From JBMTVN01 sp046047235 (GTDB lineage: Bacteria; Verrucomicrobiota; Verrucomicrobiia; Limisphaerales; JAHDYP01), in NCBI GenBank assembly GCA_046047235.1, contig JBJOII010000010.1, positions 1-64,000 of the forward strand: DNA of 64,000 bases. Reading direction: 5' to 3'. Positions within the stretch are counted from its first letter, which is position 1, and every line of letters starts with the position of its first letter. The translations under genes were made by a program, and so were the position numbers. Shown in pieces: positions 52,589-60,070 of this stretch. The notes below the pieces were generated by a model. The model saw only the letters and a list, made by a program, of their open reading frames with translations, ran no database searches and was not told the DNA's origin.

Positions 52589-52731
52589 GCAATGCCAGAT
52601 CTCGACCGAACACCCCGCCCACCCCCGGAAACCCGGGCGGCAAGTCCGGCGCATCGTGGAAACCCCACCCGAAAATGTAAAGAACCACCCTCCTTGATGC
52701 CGGCAACCAAAGGGTCTACGCTCCCTTAATC

Positions 52732-53598
52732 GTGCCTGACCACCTCACCATCATCGTCCCGGTCTTCAACGAAGAAGACAATGTCCTCCCCCTCGCCAAT
52801 GAGGTCACCACCGCCTTCGCCAAAACCTCACAACCCTACGAACTCCTCTTCGTCGATGACGCCAGCACCGACCTCACCCCCCAACGGATCGAGGAAGCCT
52901 CCGCCCAGTTCCCCCACGTCCGCGGCGTCCGCCACCAGGTAAACAGCGGACAAAGCGCCGCCTTCCTCACTGGACTCAACGCCACGGAATCCCCCCTCAT
53001 CGCCACCCTGGATGGTGACCTCCAAAACGACCCCGCCGACCTCCCCAAACTCCTCAACAAACTCAACCGCTCCGACTTCGTCTGCGGCGTCCGCGCCAAA
53101 CGACAGGATAATTGGGTCCGTATCCTCTCTACCCGTATCGCCCGGCTCGCCCGTAGCCTCGCCCTCGGCGTCGACTTCGCCGATACCGGCTGCTTCCTCC
53201 GCGTCTTCCACCGCTCCGCCCTCGATGGCGTCCTCCCCTTCAACGGATGGCACCGATTCCTCCCCGTGCTCGTCTACTCCGCCGGCCATAGCGTTGAGGA
53301 AGTCCCGGTCAATCACCGCCCCAGAACTGCCGGCGTCTCCAAATACGGTGTCTGGAACCGGCTCTGGCGCGGCCTCTATGACCTCATCGGGGTCGGCTGG
53401 CTCCAAAAACGCGCCCTCCAACCCGCCCCCCCAAACCCCCACCCCCCCCACAACCCCCCCCCCCCCCCCCTGCAAACCTCGCCTCCCGGAGCATTCAGCG
53501 GCAGCCACGGCCGCAGGGGGCGGGTCGTCCCGCGGCTGCACCCCCTCCCCGCAACGTCGATCCCGCCCTCAACCGAAGAAAAAGAACGCGGGCCGTAA
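52732..53598 (+). CDS. family 2 glycosyltransferase (polyprenyl-phosphate hexosyltransferase-like)
   Basis: Starts at GTG 52732. The GT2 domain covers about residues 1-225: TIIVPVFNEEDNV, the nucleotide-sugar DDAST motif, DGDLQNDPADLP (DxD-like) and the GVSKYG segment found in dolichyl/undecaprenyl-phosphate sugar transferases. No C-terminal transmembrane helices are present, so it resembles the soluble Dpm1 type. The C-terminal 60 residues are Pro-rich low complexity encoded around a 17-C tract (53454-53470), so the true C-terminus is uncertain: a one-base slip would change it. Confidence 0.83.
   Translation: MPDHLTIIVPVFNEEDNVLPLANEVTTAFAKTSQPYELLFVDDASTDLTPQRIEEASAQFPHVRGVRHQVNSGQSAAFLTGLNATESPLIATLDGDLQNDPADLPKLLNKLNRSDFVCGVRAKRQDNWVRILSTRIARLARSLALGVDFADTGCFLRVFHRSALDGVLPFNGWHRFLPVLVYSAGHSVEEVPVNHRPRTAGVSKYGVWNRLWRGLYDLIGVGWLQKRALQPAPPNPHPPHNPPPPPLQTSPPGAFSGSHGRRGRVVPRLHPLPATSIPPSTEEKERGP
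53454..53470 (+). repeat. homopolymer C17 tract inside a reading frame
   Basis: Seventeen consecutive C in the 3' part of the glycosyltransferase gene, within a wider C-rich stretch from 53421. Candidate slippage site (phase variation) or sequencing/assembly uncertainty. Confidence 0.85.
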
Positions 53599-53619
53599 AC
53601 CCCGCTCCTCCCAGCGTTC

Positions 53620-55890
53620 ATGAGCACCCAGTCGCCCTCCACCGCCAGCAGCCCCACAACCTCCCGCCTCCTGGTCGAGGGCATGAGCTGCAGCAACTGC
53701 AGCCGCAAAGTCACCACGACACTCCAAAACCTGCCCGACGTCCATTCCGCCTCAGTCAACCTCGAGACCGGACTCGCCTCGGTCACCTGGAAAAACAACG
53801 CCACCCCCGATCCACAGACTCTCCTCAGCGCCGTCCGCCAAGCCGGCTTCGTCGCCACCGAGGCAGACCCCGCTGACGAAACAACCGCCGACCAGGGCGC
53901 CTCCCGGCTCGCCGCCTGGAAATTCAATGTCCTCCTGGGCGCGTTCCTCACCGCGCCGCTCATCGTCGGAGAGTGGTTCCTCGGCCTCGGCCATAGCCCG
54001 GGATTCAAATGGCTCGGCTTCGCCTGCGCTACGCCGGTCCTGCTGGTTTGCGGCCGCAACTTCTTCACCGGCGCATGGCGCCAGCTGCAACGCGGCGAAT
54101 CCAACATGGATACGCTCGTGTCCCTCGGATCCTCCACCGCCTACGCCTATAGCACCGCCGCCCTCCTCCTGGGCTGGCCCGGCCACCTCTACTTCATGGA
54201 GGCCGCCTCCATCATCACGCTCATCAGCGCCGGACACTGGCTGGAAGCCCTGGCCACCACCCGCGCCGCCGGCGCCCTCCGCGCCCTCATGAACCTCGCC
54301 CCCGCCACCGCCCGTAAACAACTGCCCGATGGCTCCGAATCCGAAGTACCCGTCTCCTCCCTCCAGCCCGGCGATACAATCCTCCTCAAACCCGGCGACC
54401 GTATCCCAACCGATGGCACTGTCCTGGATGGCCAGTCGGCCATCGATGAATCCATGCTCACCGGCGAATCCATGCCCGTGGAAAAATCGCCCAACCACCG
54501 CCTCTACGCCGGCACGCTCAACCAGGACGGACGCCTCACCATGCAGGTCACCGACCTCGGCGAAACCACCGCCCTCGCCCGCATTATCGCCGTCGTCCAG
54601 CGCGCCCAAAACAGCCGCGCCTCCATCCAGCGCCTCGCCGACCGCGTCAGTAATGTCTTCGTCCCCATCGTGGTCGCCATCGCCCTCTCCACCGCCCTCC
54701 TCTGGGGACTCGCCCCGGAACTGGCCCGCAGCCTCTCCGCCGCCCTCAGCCCGTTCCTCTGGCCCCCGCACCTCCCCGATTCACCCCTCGCCGCCGCCAT
54801 CATCCACGCCACCGCCGTCCTCATCGTCGCCTGCCCCTGCGCCATGGGCCTCGCCACCCCCGCCGCCATCATGGCCGGGGCCAATGTCGCCGCCCGCCGC
54901 GGCATCCTCATACGAGACGGCCAGGCCCTCGAAAAATCCGGCACGCTCACCGCCGTCGCCTTCGATAAAACCGGCACACTCACCCAAGGTAAACTCAGCG
55001 TCACCGCCGACTGGACCGCCCCCTCCAACACCTCATCACTCGATATCCCCGCCACCACGCTCGCCCTCGCCAAATCCTCCCACCACCCCGTCAGCCTCGC
55101 CGCCGCAGCCTGGGCCAACACAAAATCCCAAACGCCACTGCCAGTCTACGCCTGGATCGAGGAACGCGGCAAAGGCCTCCGCGCCTCCTACTCCGGCAGC
55201 ACACTCAGACTCGGCTCCCTCCGCTGGCTGCAAGAACAACAAATCGATCTCACCCCCGCATCCAGCTTCATCCATCAACACTCCCAACTCGGAGCCACGG
55301 TCATCGGCCTGTCCCAAAATCAAACTCTCCTCGCCCTCCTCGCCGTCCGTGATACCCTCAAACCCCACGCCCGCGAAGTCGTCACCCACCTCGCCAAAAA
55401 AGGCCTCAAGGTCTTCCTCCTCACCGGCGACCAGAAAACCACCGCCCACGCAGTCGCCCGCTCACTCGGAATCCCCGAAACCAGCGTGCTCGCCGAAATC
55501 GCCCCCGAACACAAAGCCGATACGATCCAGCAACTCCAACAACGCGGAGACCGCGTCGCCTTCGTCGGCGACGGCATCAACGATGCCCCGGCACTCGAAC
55601 AAGCCGACCTCGGAATCGCCGTCGCCCGCGCCAGTGACGTCGCCCGCGAATCAGCCGACCTCATCCTCCTGAATTCTGATATCCACGCCATCCCCGAAGC
55701 TATCGGACTCTCCCAGGCCACGCTGCGCACCATCCGTCAAAACCTCTTCTGGGCGTTCTTCTATAACACCGCCGCCATCCCCCTCGCCGCCCTCGGCTAC
55801 CTCAGCCCCGTCGTCTGCGCCCTCGCCATGGGCCTCTCCGACCTCATCGTCATCGGCAACGCCCTCCGCCTCTACCGCTGGAAACCCTAA
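53620..55890 (+). CDS. copA: P1B-type copper-translocating ATPase (CopA-like)
   Basis: A 756-residue metal pump. Order: N-terminal heavy-metal domain with C24-x2-C27 (GMSCSNC), two extra TM helices, TM helices, actuator domain with LTGES, TM6 metal site C405-P-C407, phosphorylation site D449 (DKTGT), nucleotide domain with the HP motif (SSHHPVS), hinge GDGINDAPAL and two final helices. TM7 keeps Y-N (FYNTAAIP) as in Cu(I)-ATPases, but TM8 reads MGLSDLIVIGNA where Cu pumps have M-x-x-S-S, so a serine ligand is replaced by aspartate. Copper export is most likely, but altered specificity is possible. It follows the glycosyltransferase after 21 bp. Confidence 0.9.
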   Translation: MSTQSPSTASSPTTSRLLVEGMSCSNCSRKVTTTLQNLPDVHSASVNLETGLASVTWKNNATPDPQTLLSAVRQAGFVATEADPADETTADQGASRLAAWKFNVLLGAFLTAPLIVGEWFLGLGHSPGFKWLGFACATPVLLVCGRNFFTGAWRQLQRGESNMDTLVSLGSSTAYAYSTAALLLGWPGHLYFMEAASIITLISAGHWLEALATTRAAGALRALMNLAPATARKQLPDGSESEVPVSSLQPGDTILLKPGDRIPTDGTVLDGQSAIDESMLTGESMPVEKSPNHRLYAGTLNQDGRLTMQVTDLGETTALARIIAVVQRAQNSRASIQRLADRVSNVFVPIVVAIALSTALLWGLAPELARSLSAALSPFLWPPHLPDSPLAAAIIHATAVLIVACPCAMGLATPAAIMAGANVAARRGILIRDGQALEKSGTLTAVAFDKTGTLTQGKLSVTADWTAPSNTSSLDIPATTLALAKSSHHPVSLAAAAWANTKSQTPLPVYAWIEERGKGLRASYSGSTLRLGSLRWLQEQQIDLTPASSFIHQHSQLGATVIGLSQNQTLLALLAVRDTLKPHAREVVTHLAKKGLKVFLLTGDQKTTAHAVARSLGIPETSVLAEIAPEHKADTIQQLQQRGDRVAFVGDGINDAPALEQADLGIAVARASDVARESADLILLNSDIHAIPEAIGLSQATLRTIRQNLFWAFFYNTAAIPLAALGYLSPVVCALAMGLSDLIVIGNALRLYRWKP

Positions 55891-56049
55891 GCCATCCCCC
55901 TCCCCCAGAAGCCCGCGCTTCCGAATTCAGTGCGTCGCTTTCTCTGAAGCCGCCCGCCCGTCCGTGCCAGTCCGTGTGTCCGTGTCTTCTCGACAGCCCA
56001 CCCCCCACCGCCCTATAAGTGCACCATTGCACTCCCACCAAGGCTGCCC

Positions 56050-56709
56050 ATGAAAACTCACGCGCTACTGTCCCTGTTTTGCCTCTCCATCCTGCTTCCC
56101 GCCGCCGCCACCCTGGCCCAGGGAACGCCCGGCTCACCCGGAAAGCCAATCGTGCTCTTCGATGGCAAAACGCTCGCGGGCTGGGAAGGCGACAAGCAGG
56201 CAACCTGGCGGGTCGATGAAGGTGTCATCGTGGGCGGATCACTCACCACCAAAGTCCCGCGCAACGAATTCCTCACCAGCACCCACCGCGCCACCAATTT
56301 TGTACTGAAGCTCGAGTTCAAACTGCTCGGCTCAGAAGGCTTCATCAACGGAGGCGTCCAGCTCCGCAGTGAACGCGCCACCCAGCCAGACAACGAGATG
56401 ATCGGTTACCAGGCAGACATCGGCGACGGATGGTGGGGCGCACTCTATGATGAATCCCGCCGCAATAAACCTCTCATCACTCCCAAACCCGAGGACGCCG
56501 AACGCGCCGTCCGCAAACAGGAATGGAACACTTACCTCATCCGCTGCGAAGGCCCGCGCATCCGCACCTACATCAACGACGTCCCCATGATCGATTACAC
56601 GGAACCCGATCCCGCCATCCCCCTGCACGGCCTGATCGGACTCCAGATCCACGGTGACGGCAAAGCCCTGATCCATTACCGGAATATCACCCTGCAACAC
56701 CTGCCCTGA
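56050..56709 (+). CDS. exported DUF1080 protein (3-keto-disaccharide hydrolase domain)
   Basis: A 219-residue secreted beta-jelly-roll protein. Signal peptide MKTHALLSLFCLSILLPAAATLAQG; then the family opening KPIVLFDGKTLAGWEG, WRVDEGVIVGG, NFVLKLEFKLLGSEGFINGGVQLRS and the C-terminal ending GLIGLQIHGDGKALIHYRNITLQ, all DUF1080 hallmarks. Members have been shown to hydrolyse 3-keto-glucosides or cleave C-glycosides in other bacteria; here the role is inferred. It forms a monocistronic unit. Confidence 0.9.
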   Translation: MKTHALLSLFCLSILLPAAATLAQGTPGSPGKPIVLFDGKTLAGWEGDKQATWRVDEGVIVGGSLTTKVPRNEFLTSTHRATNFVLKLEFKLLGSEGFINGGVQLRSERATQPDNEMIGYQADIGDGWWGALYDESRRNKPLITPKPEDAERAVRKQEWNTYLIRCEGPRIRTYINDVPMIDYTEPDPAIPLHGLIGLQIHGDGKALIHYRNITLQHLP

Positions 56710-56804
56710 GTTCCCGGGCGAAAATCAACCCGAAATTATAATTCGCACACCCGCCCGAAAGGGCGATCTTGTTCACCGCTGAAGAAAGGAAAGGACAATC
56801 AACC

Positions 56805-57887
56805 ATGGGTATATTCAACTTCATCAAAGGACAGGCCTGGGAAATCATCGAATGGCAGGATGACTCTCGCGACACGCTCTCCTACCGCTGGCCCGACGAG
56901 GATCGCGAAATCAAACGCGGCGCCCAACTCATCGTCCGCGAATCCCAGCAGGTCCAGTTCGTCTACCTCGGCCAATACGGCGACACCTTCGCCCCGGGCA
57001 AACACTCGCTGGTAACCGATAACCTGCCCATCCTCTGCCGGCTCAAAGGCTGGAAATATGGCTTCGAATCCCCCTTCAAAGCCGACGTCTATTACCTCAA
57101 CACCCGGCTGTTCACCGGCAATAAATGGGGCACCGCCAACCCCATCATGATGCGCGACCCCGACTTCGGCATCGTCCGCGTCCGCGCCTTCGGCATCTTC
57201 GATTTCAAGATCACCGATCCCAAACTGTTCCTGTCCGAAGTGGCCGGCACCGACCACCACTTCCGGCTCAACGAGTTCCACGACACAATGCGCTCAAGGA
57301 TCATCAGTGTCTTTTCCGACGCACTGGCCAGCGCACGTATCCCGGTCCTCGATCTCGCTACCCGCTACGGCGAACTCGGCGAGGCGCTGCTCCCGATCAT
57401 CAACCCCCAGATGACCGGCAAATACGGCATCGAAATCACTAGCTTCGTCCTCGAGAACGCCTCGGTCCCGCCCGAAGTCGAACAGGCCATCGACAAACGC
57501 TCCAGTATGGGCGCCGTCGGCAACCTCAATGACTACGTCAAATTCCAGCTCGCCCAAGGCCTCGACCAAGGCGGCGAAGGCAACACCGCCAACACCGCCG
57601 CTCAACTCGGCGTCGGCCTCGCCATGGCCCAGCAAATGGCCCAGATGATGAATCCAACCCAAGGCGCCGGAACCACCCCGCCACCCCTGCCCGGAACCGC
57701 ACCGGCTGCCACCCAACCCGCAGCCCAGGCTCCCACCATCCTCACCCCGGCTGACGTAGCCCGCGTGCTCGCAGTCTCGGAGGCCGATGTCCTCTCGGTG
57801 CTGGAAAGCGGCGAACTGAAAGGCCGTAAAATCGGCAGTGCCTGGCGCATCACCCAACCCGCGCTGGACGAATTCCTCGCCCACTAA
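56805..57887 (+). CDS. SPFH-domain protein fused to excisionase-type helix-turn-helix
   Basis: A 360-residue protein. The ATG at 56805 follows GAAAGGAAAGGA and yields MGIFNFIKGQAWEIIEWQDD, the start of the YdjL/virion-core-like SPFH proteins. The SPFH/band-7 domain covers about residues 30-240. After a Gln/Ala/Pro linker with MAQQMAQMMNP repeats, the last 50 residues (ILTPADVARVLAVSEADVLSVLESGELKGRKIGSAWRIT) form a MerR/excisionase-like winged helix, an unusual partner for SPFH. The downstream zinc-ribbon protein starts 13 bp later and is probably its partner. Confidence 0.88.
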   Translation: MGIFNFIKGQAWEIIEWQDDSRDTLSYRWPDEDREIKRGAQLIVRESQQVQFVYLGQYGDTFAPGKHSLVTDNLPILCRLKGWKYGFESPFKADVYYLNTRLFTGNKWGTANPIMMRDPDFGIVRVRAFGIFDFKITDPKLFLSEVAGTDHHFRLNEFHDTMRSRIISVFSDALASARIPVLDLATRYGELGEALLPIINPQMTGKYGIEITSFVLENASVPPEVEQAIDKRSSMGAVGNLNDYVKFQLAQGLDQGGEGNTANTAAQLGVGLAMAQQMAQMMNPTQGAGTTPPPLPGTAPAATQPAAQAPTILTPADVARVLAVSEADVLSVLESGELKGRKIGSAWRITQPALDEFLAH

Positions 57888-57900
57888 ATCGTCCAGCTCC

Positions 57901-58995
57901 ATGCCGGAAGAACGCTCCGCCATCCAGAAATTCGCCTGCCCGTCATGCGGAGCGGATGCCCGTTGGACCCCCGCCAAACAGGCCCTCATCTGTCCCTACT
58001 GCGGCACGGAATCCCCGGCCGAACTGGCAGACGACGGCCAGAGCGTGAAAGAGAACGACCTCGCCACCGCTCTGCGTGGGCTCTCTCCCGACGAACGCGG
58101 CTGGCAGGCGGATAGGAAATCCGTCCGCTGCCAAAGCTGCAACGCCATCTCTGTCTTCGCCCCAGATCGCGTAGCCCAAAACTGCGACTTCTGCGGCTCA
58201 GCCGCCATCCTCCCCGTCACAGAAACAGCCGCCCCCATCAAACCCCAGTCACAACTCCCCTTCACAGTCAGTGAAGTGGAAGTCCGCGAACTCGCCCGAA
58301 AATGGTACCGCACCCGCTGGTTCGCCCCCAATAAACTCAAGAATAAAGCCCTCACCGATACGGTCCACGGACTCTACCTGCCCTACTGGACCTTCGACGC
58401 CAATGCCTCCGCCGACTGGACAGCCCAAGCGGGCTACCACTACTGGGACACAGAGCACTACACCGACAGCCAAGGCAAACGCCAAACCCGCCGCGTGCGC
58501 AAAACGCGCTGGGTGCCGGCATCCGGACACCTCGATCACTTCTTCGACGATGCACTGGTCTCCGGATCCCGCGGCGTCGATCCCGCTCTCCTGCGCCAGC
58601 TTGAACCCTGGGCCACGAAGGACCTCCTGCCCTACGACCCGGGCTACCTCTCTGGCTGGGTCGTGGAGCAATATCAAATCGACCTCATAGCCGCCGCCCA
58701 GCGTTCACGCGAGAAAATGGATGCCGAACTGCGCACCCTCTGCGCCCGACAAGTCCCCGGAGATACCCACCGGGGCCTTAGCGTGAATGCCCGGTATTCC
58801 AACCAGACCTTTAAACACATCCTCCTGCCGGTCTGGCTGCTGACCTTCAACTTCGGCCGCAAGTCCTATCCTCTGGTCGCCAACGGCACCACCGGCAAAC
58901 TGGCCGGCCGCTACCCCAAGAGCTGGATCAAAATTACGCTGCTCGTGATCACCATCGCCGCCATCGCCGGCACCATCGTCGCCTTCACCCGCTAA
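57901..58995 (+). CDS. zinc-ribbon membrane protein, SPFH partner
   Basis: A 364-residue protein with two N-terminal zinc ribbons: CPSC...CPYC (about 13-34) and CQSC...CDFC (about 77-98). A large soluble middle domain (WYRTRWFAPNKLKNKALTDTVHGLYLPYWTFDA, then WDTEHYTDS) and one C-terminal helix (about 339-361) follow. The YLPYWTFD region is recognisable in the TFIIB-type zinc ribbon proteins encoded beside SPFH genes; biochemical function is unknown. The ATG at 57901 is 13 bp after the SPFH stop. Confidence 0.8.
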   Translation: MPEERSAIQKFACPSCGADARWTPAKQALICPYCGTESPAELADDGQSVKENDLATALRGLSPDERGWQADRKSVRCQSCNAISVFAPDRVAQNCDFCGSAAILPVTETAAPIKPQSQLPFTVSEVEVRELARKWYRTRWFAPNKLKNKALTDTVHGLYLPYWTFDANASADWTAQAGYHYWDTEHYTDSQGKRQTRRVRKTRWVPASGHLDHFFDDALVSGSRGVDPALLRQLEPWATKDLLPYDPGYLSGWVVEQYQIDLIAAAQRSREKMDAELRTLCARQVPGDTHRGLSVNARYSNQTFKHILLPVWLLTFNFGRKSYPLVANGTTGKLAGRYPKSWIKITLLVITIAAIAGTIVAFTR

Positions 58996-59462
58996 CTCTT
59001 CTCCAAATCCTCCAGCGCCGCCAGCAACCCGGCCTGGAAATAGCCCGCTATCCCCATGGCCGCATGCAGCGCCTCCTCACCCTGACCCTCCTGCATCTCA
59101 TCCGGATCCGGCCTGCCCAACCTCACCCAGCATCCCACCCGGACATCATTCAAGACCTCCAGCAGCCAGTCGATCTGCGACTCCTCAACGGAAATCCGAA
59201 TGCCATCCTCCACCTCGGACGCCTTGCCCATCTCCGCCAAAAACCGGTCCACCAAACCCAGGTTCCCCTGCCTCGATTCCTTCAGCGATGCAGCCAACAT
59301 CTCCCGCTCCTCCCGCAGACCCTCCTCGCCCACACTATGACTCAGTGGAAGATGACCCTCGGGGGTGAGCGGATAGGCCTCCAGTAAAAACTCCAGCCAC
59401 TCCTTCTCCCTCAAGGATAGCCCCATCAGAACCTGAGCCCCGTCTCCACGCACCATCTTCAC
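58992..59462 (-). CDS. DUF2017 family protein
   Basis: A 156-residue acidic helical protein of the DUF2017 family, which is encoded next to clpS in actinobacteria and some Verrucomicrobiota. Recognisable parts: LSLREKEWLEFLLEAYPLTPEGHLPLS near the N-terminus and ESQIDWLLEVLNDVRVGCWVRLG...AMGIAGYFQAGLLAALE near the C-terminus. Function unknown; an adaptor or modulator role with ClpS is inferred from conserved pairing. Its start overlaps the clpS stop by 4 bp, and its stop overlaps the convergent zinc-ribbon gene by 4 bp. Confidence 0.82.
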   Translation of the reverse strand: MKMVRGDGAQVLMGLSLREKEWLEFLLEAYPLTPEGHLPLSHSVGEEGLREEREMLAASLKESRQGNLGLVDRFLAEMGKASEVEDGIRISVEESQIDWLLEVLNDVRVGCWVRLGRPDPDEMQEGQGEEALHAAMGIAGYFQAGLLAALEDLEKS

Positions 59463-59755
59463 TGCTCCCGCTCCATGGTCGCGTGCAAGTTATAGCGCTG
59501 CAACTGATGCACGTAATGTTCGGCCCGTTCCATGCTTTCCCTGACCAACACGCTCTTCCCGTTCCGATGCACCTGCAACATGTGCTTCTCCGCCTTGGCC
59601 TTGGGCCAGCCAAACACCAAACGGAATACCCGCGTCACGTAATCCATCAAATTCACCGGGTCATCCCAGCAAATCACCAGAAAGCCACCCTCAAGGGATG
59701 GCTTCAAATCCTCCTCAGTCGTGGTCTCCGGTAAATCAATGGTCGTTCCTGACAT
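59459..59755 (-). CDS. clpS: ATP-dependent Clp protease adaptor ClpS
   Basis: A 98-residue adaptor that delivers N-degron proteins to ClpAP-type proteases. The core begins VICWDDPVNLMDYVTRVF, with the D31-D32-P...N35-L-M-x-Y pattern of actinobacterial-type ClpS, and continues with AEKHMLQVHRNGKSVLVRESMERAEHYV. The ATG at 59755 gives a normal length; the long upstream frame is not supported. It is paired with DUF2017 (4-bp overlap) and divergent from clpB. Confidence 0.93.
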   Translation of the reverse strand: MSGTTIDLPETTTEEDLKPSLEGGFLVICWDDPVNLMDYVTRVFRLVFGWPKAKAEKHMLQVHRNGKSVLVRESMERAEHYVHQLQRYNLHATMEREQ

Positions 59756-60070
59756 CGCTCCGCAAACGCTACGACTGAAGCCAGCGAAATGCCACCGAAC
59801 AAACCCTCCCCCACACAAAGGGACAGACCTTTTATGCGTGGCGGACGTCAGCCTTATCGCGCTGACCCACATGAAAGCGCCACCGTGACGCACTGCATCC
59901 GCGCCACAATGTCTCCACAATCCGCAACCCGCAGCAGCTAACTTGCTGTTCACCAACCTGTTACAACCCACAACCATCTTGGCATTCGGCATGCACCATG
60001 TCCCCAGACAGCGGAGCGGTGTTGCTCACAGAAAAACCACAATGCCCCGCCAGACAATCGAGTAAGCGCC
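59756..60070. promoter_or_regulatory. clpS-clpB divergent intergenic region
   Basis: 315 bp without a gene, carrying promoters for both directions. Only a small dyad is visible (GTCAGC-N8-GCTGAC, 59847-59866). No CIRCE (TTAGCACTC-N9-GAGTGCTAA) is present. Confidence 0.45.

Noticed and set aside
59756..60070. CIRCE or other heat-shock operator before clpB
   Set aside because: The expected inverted repeat is not present; only a weak 6-bp dyad is seen.
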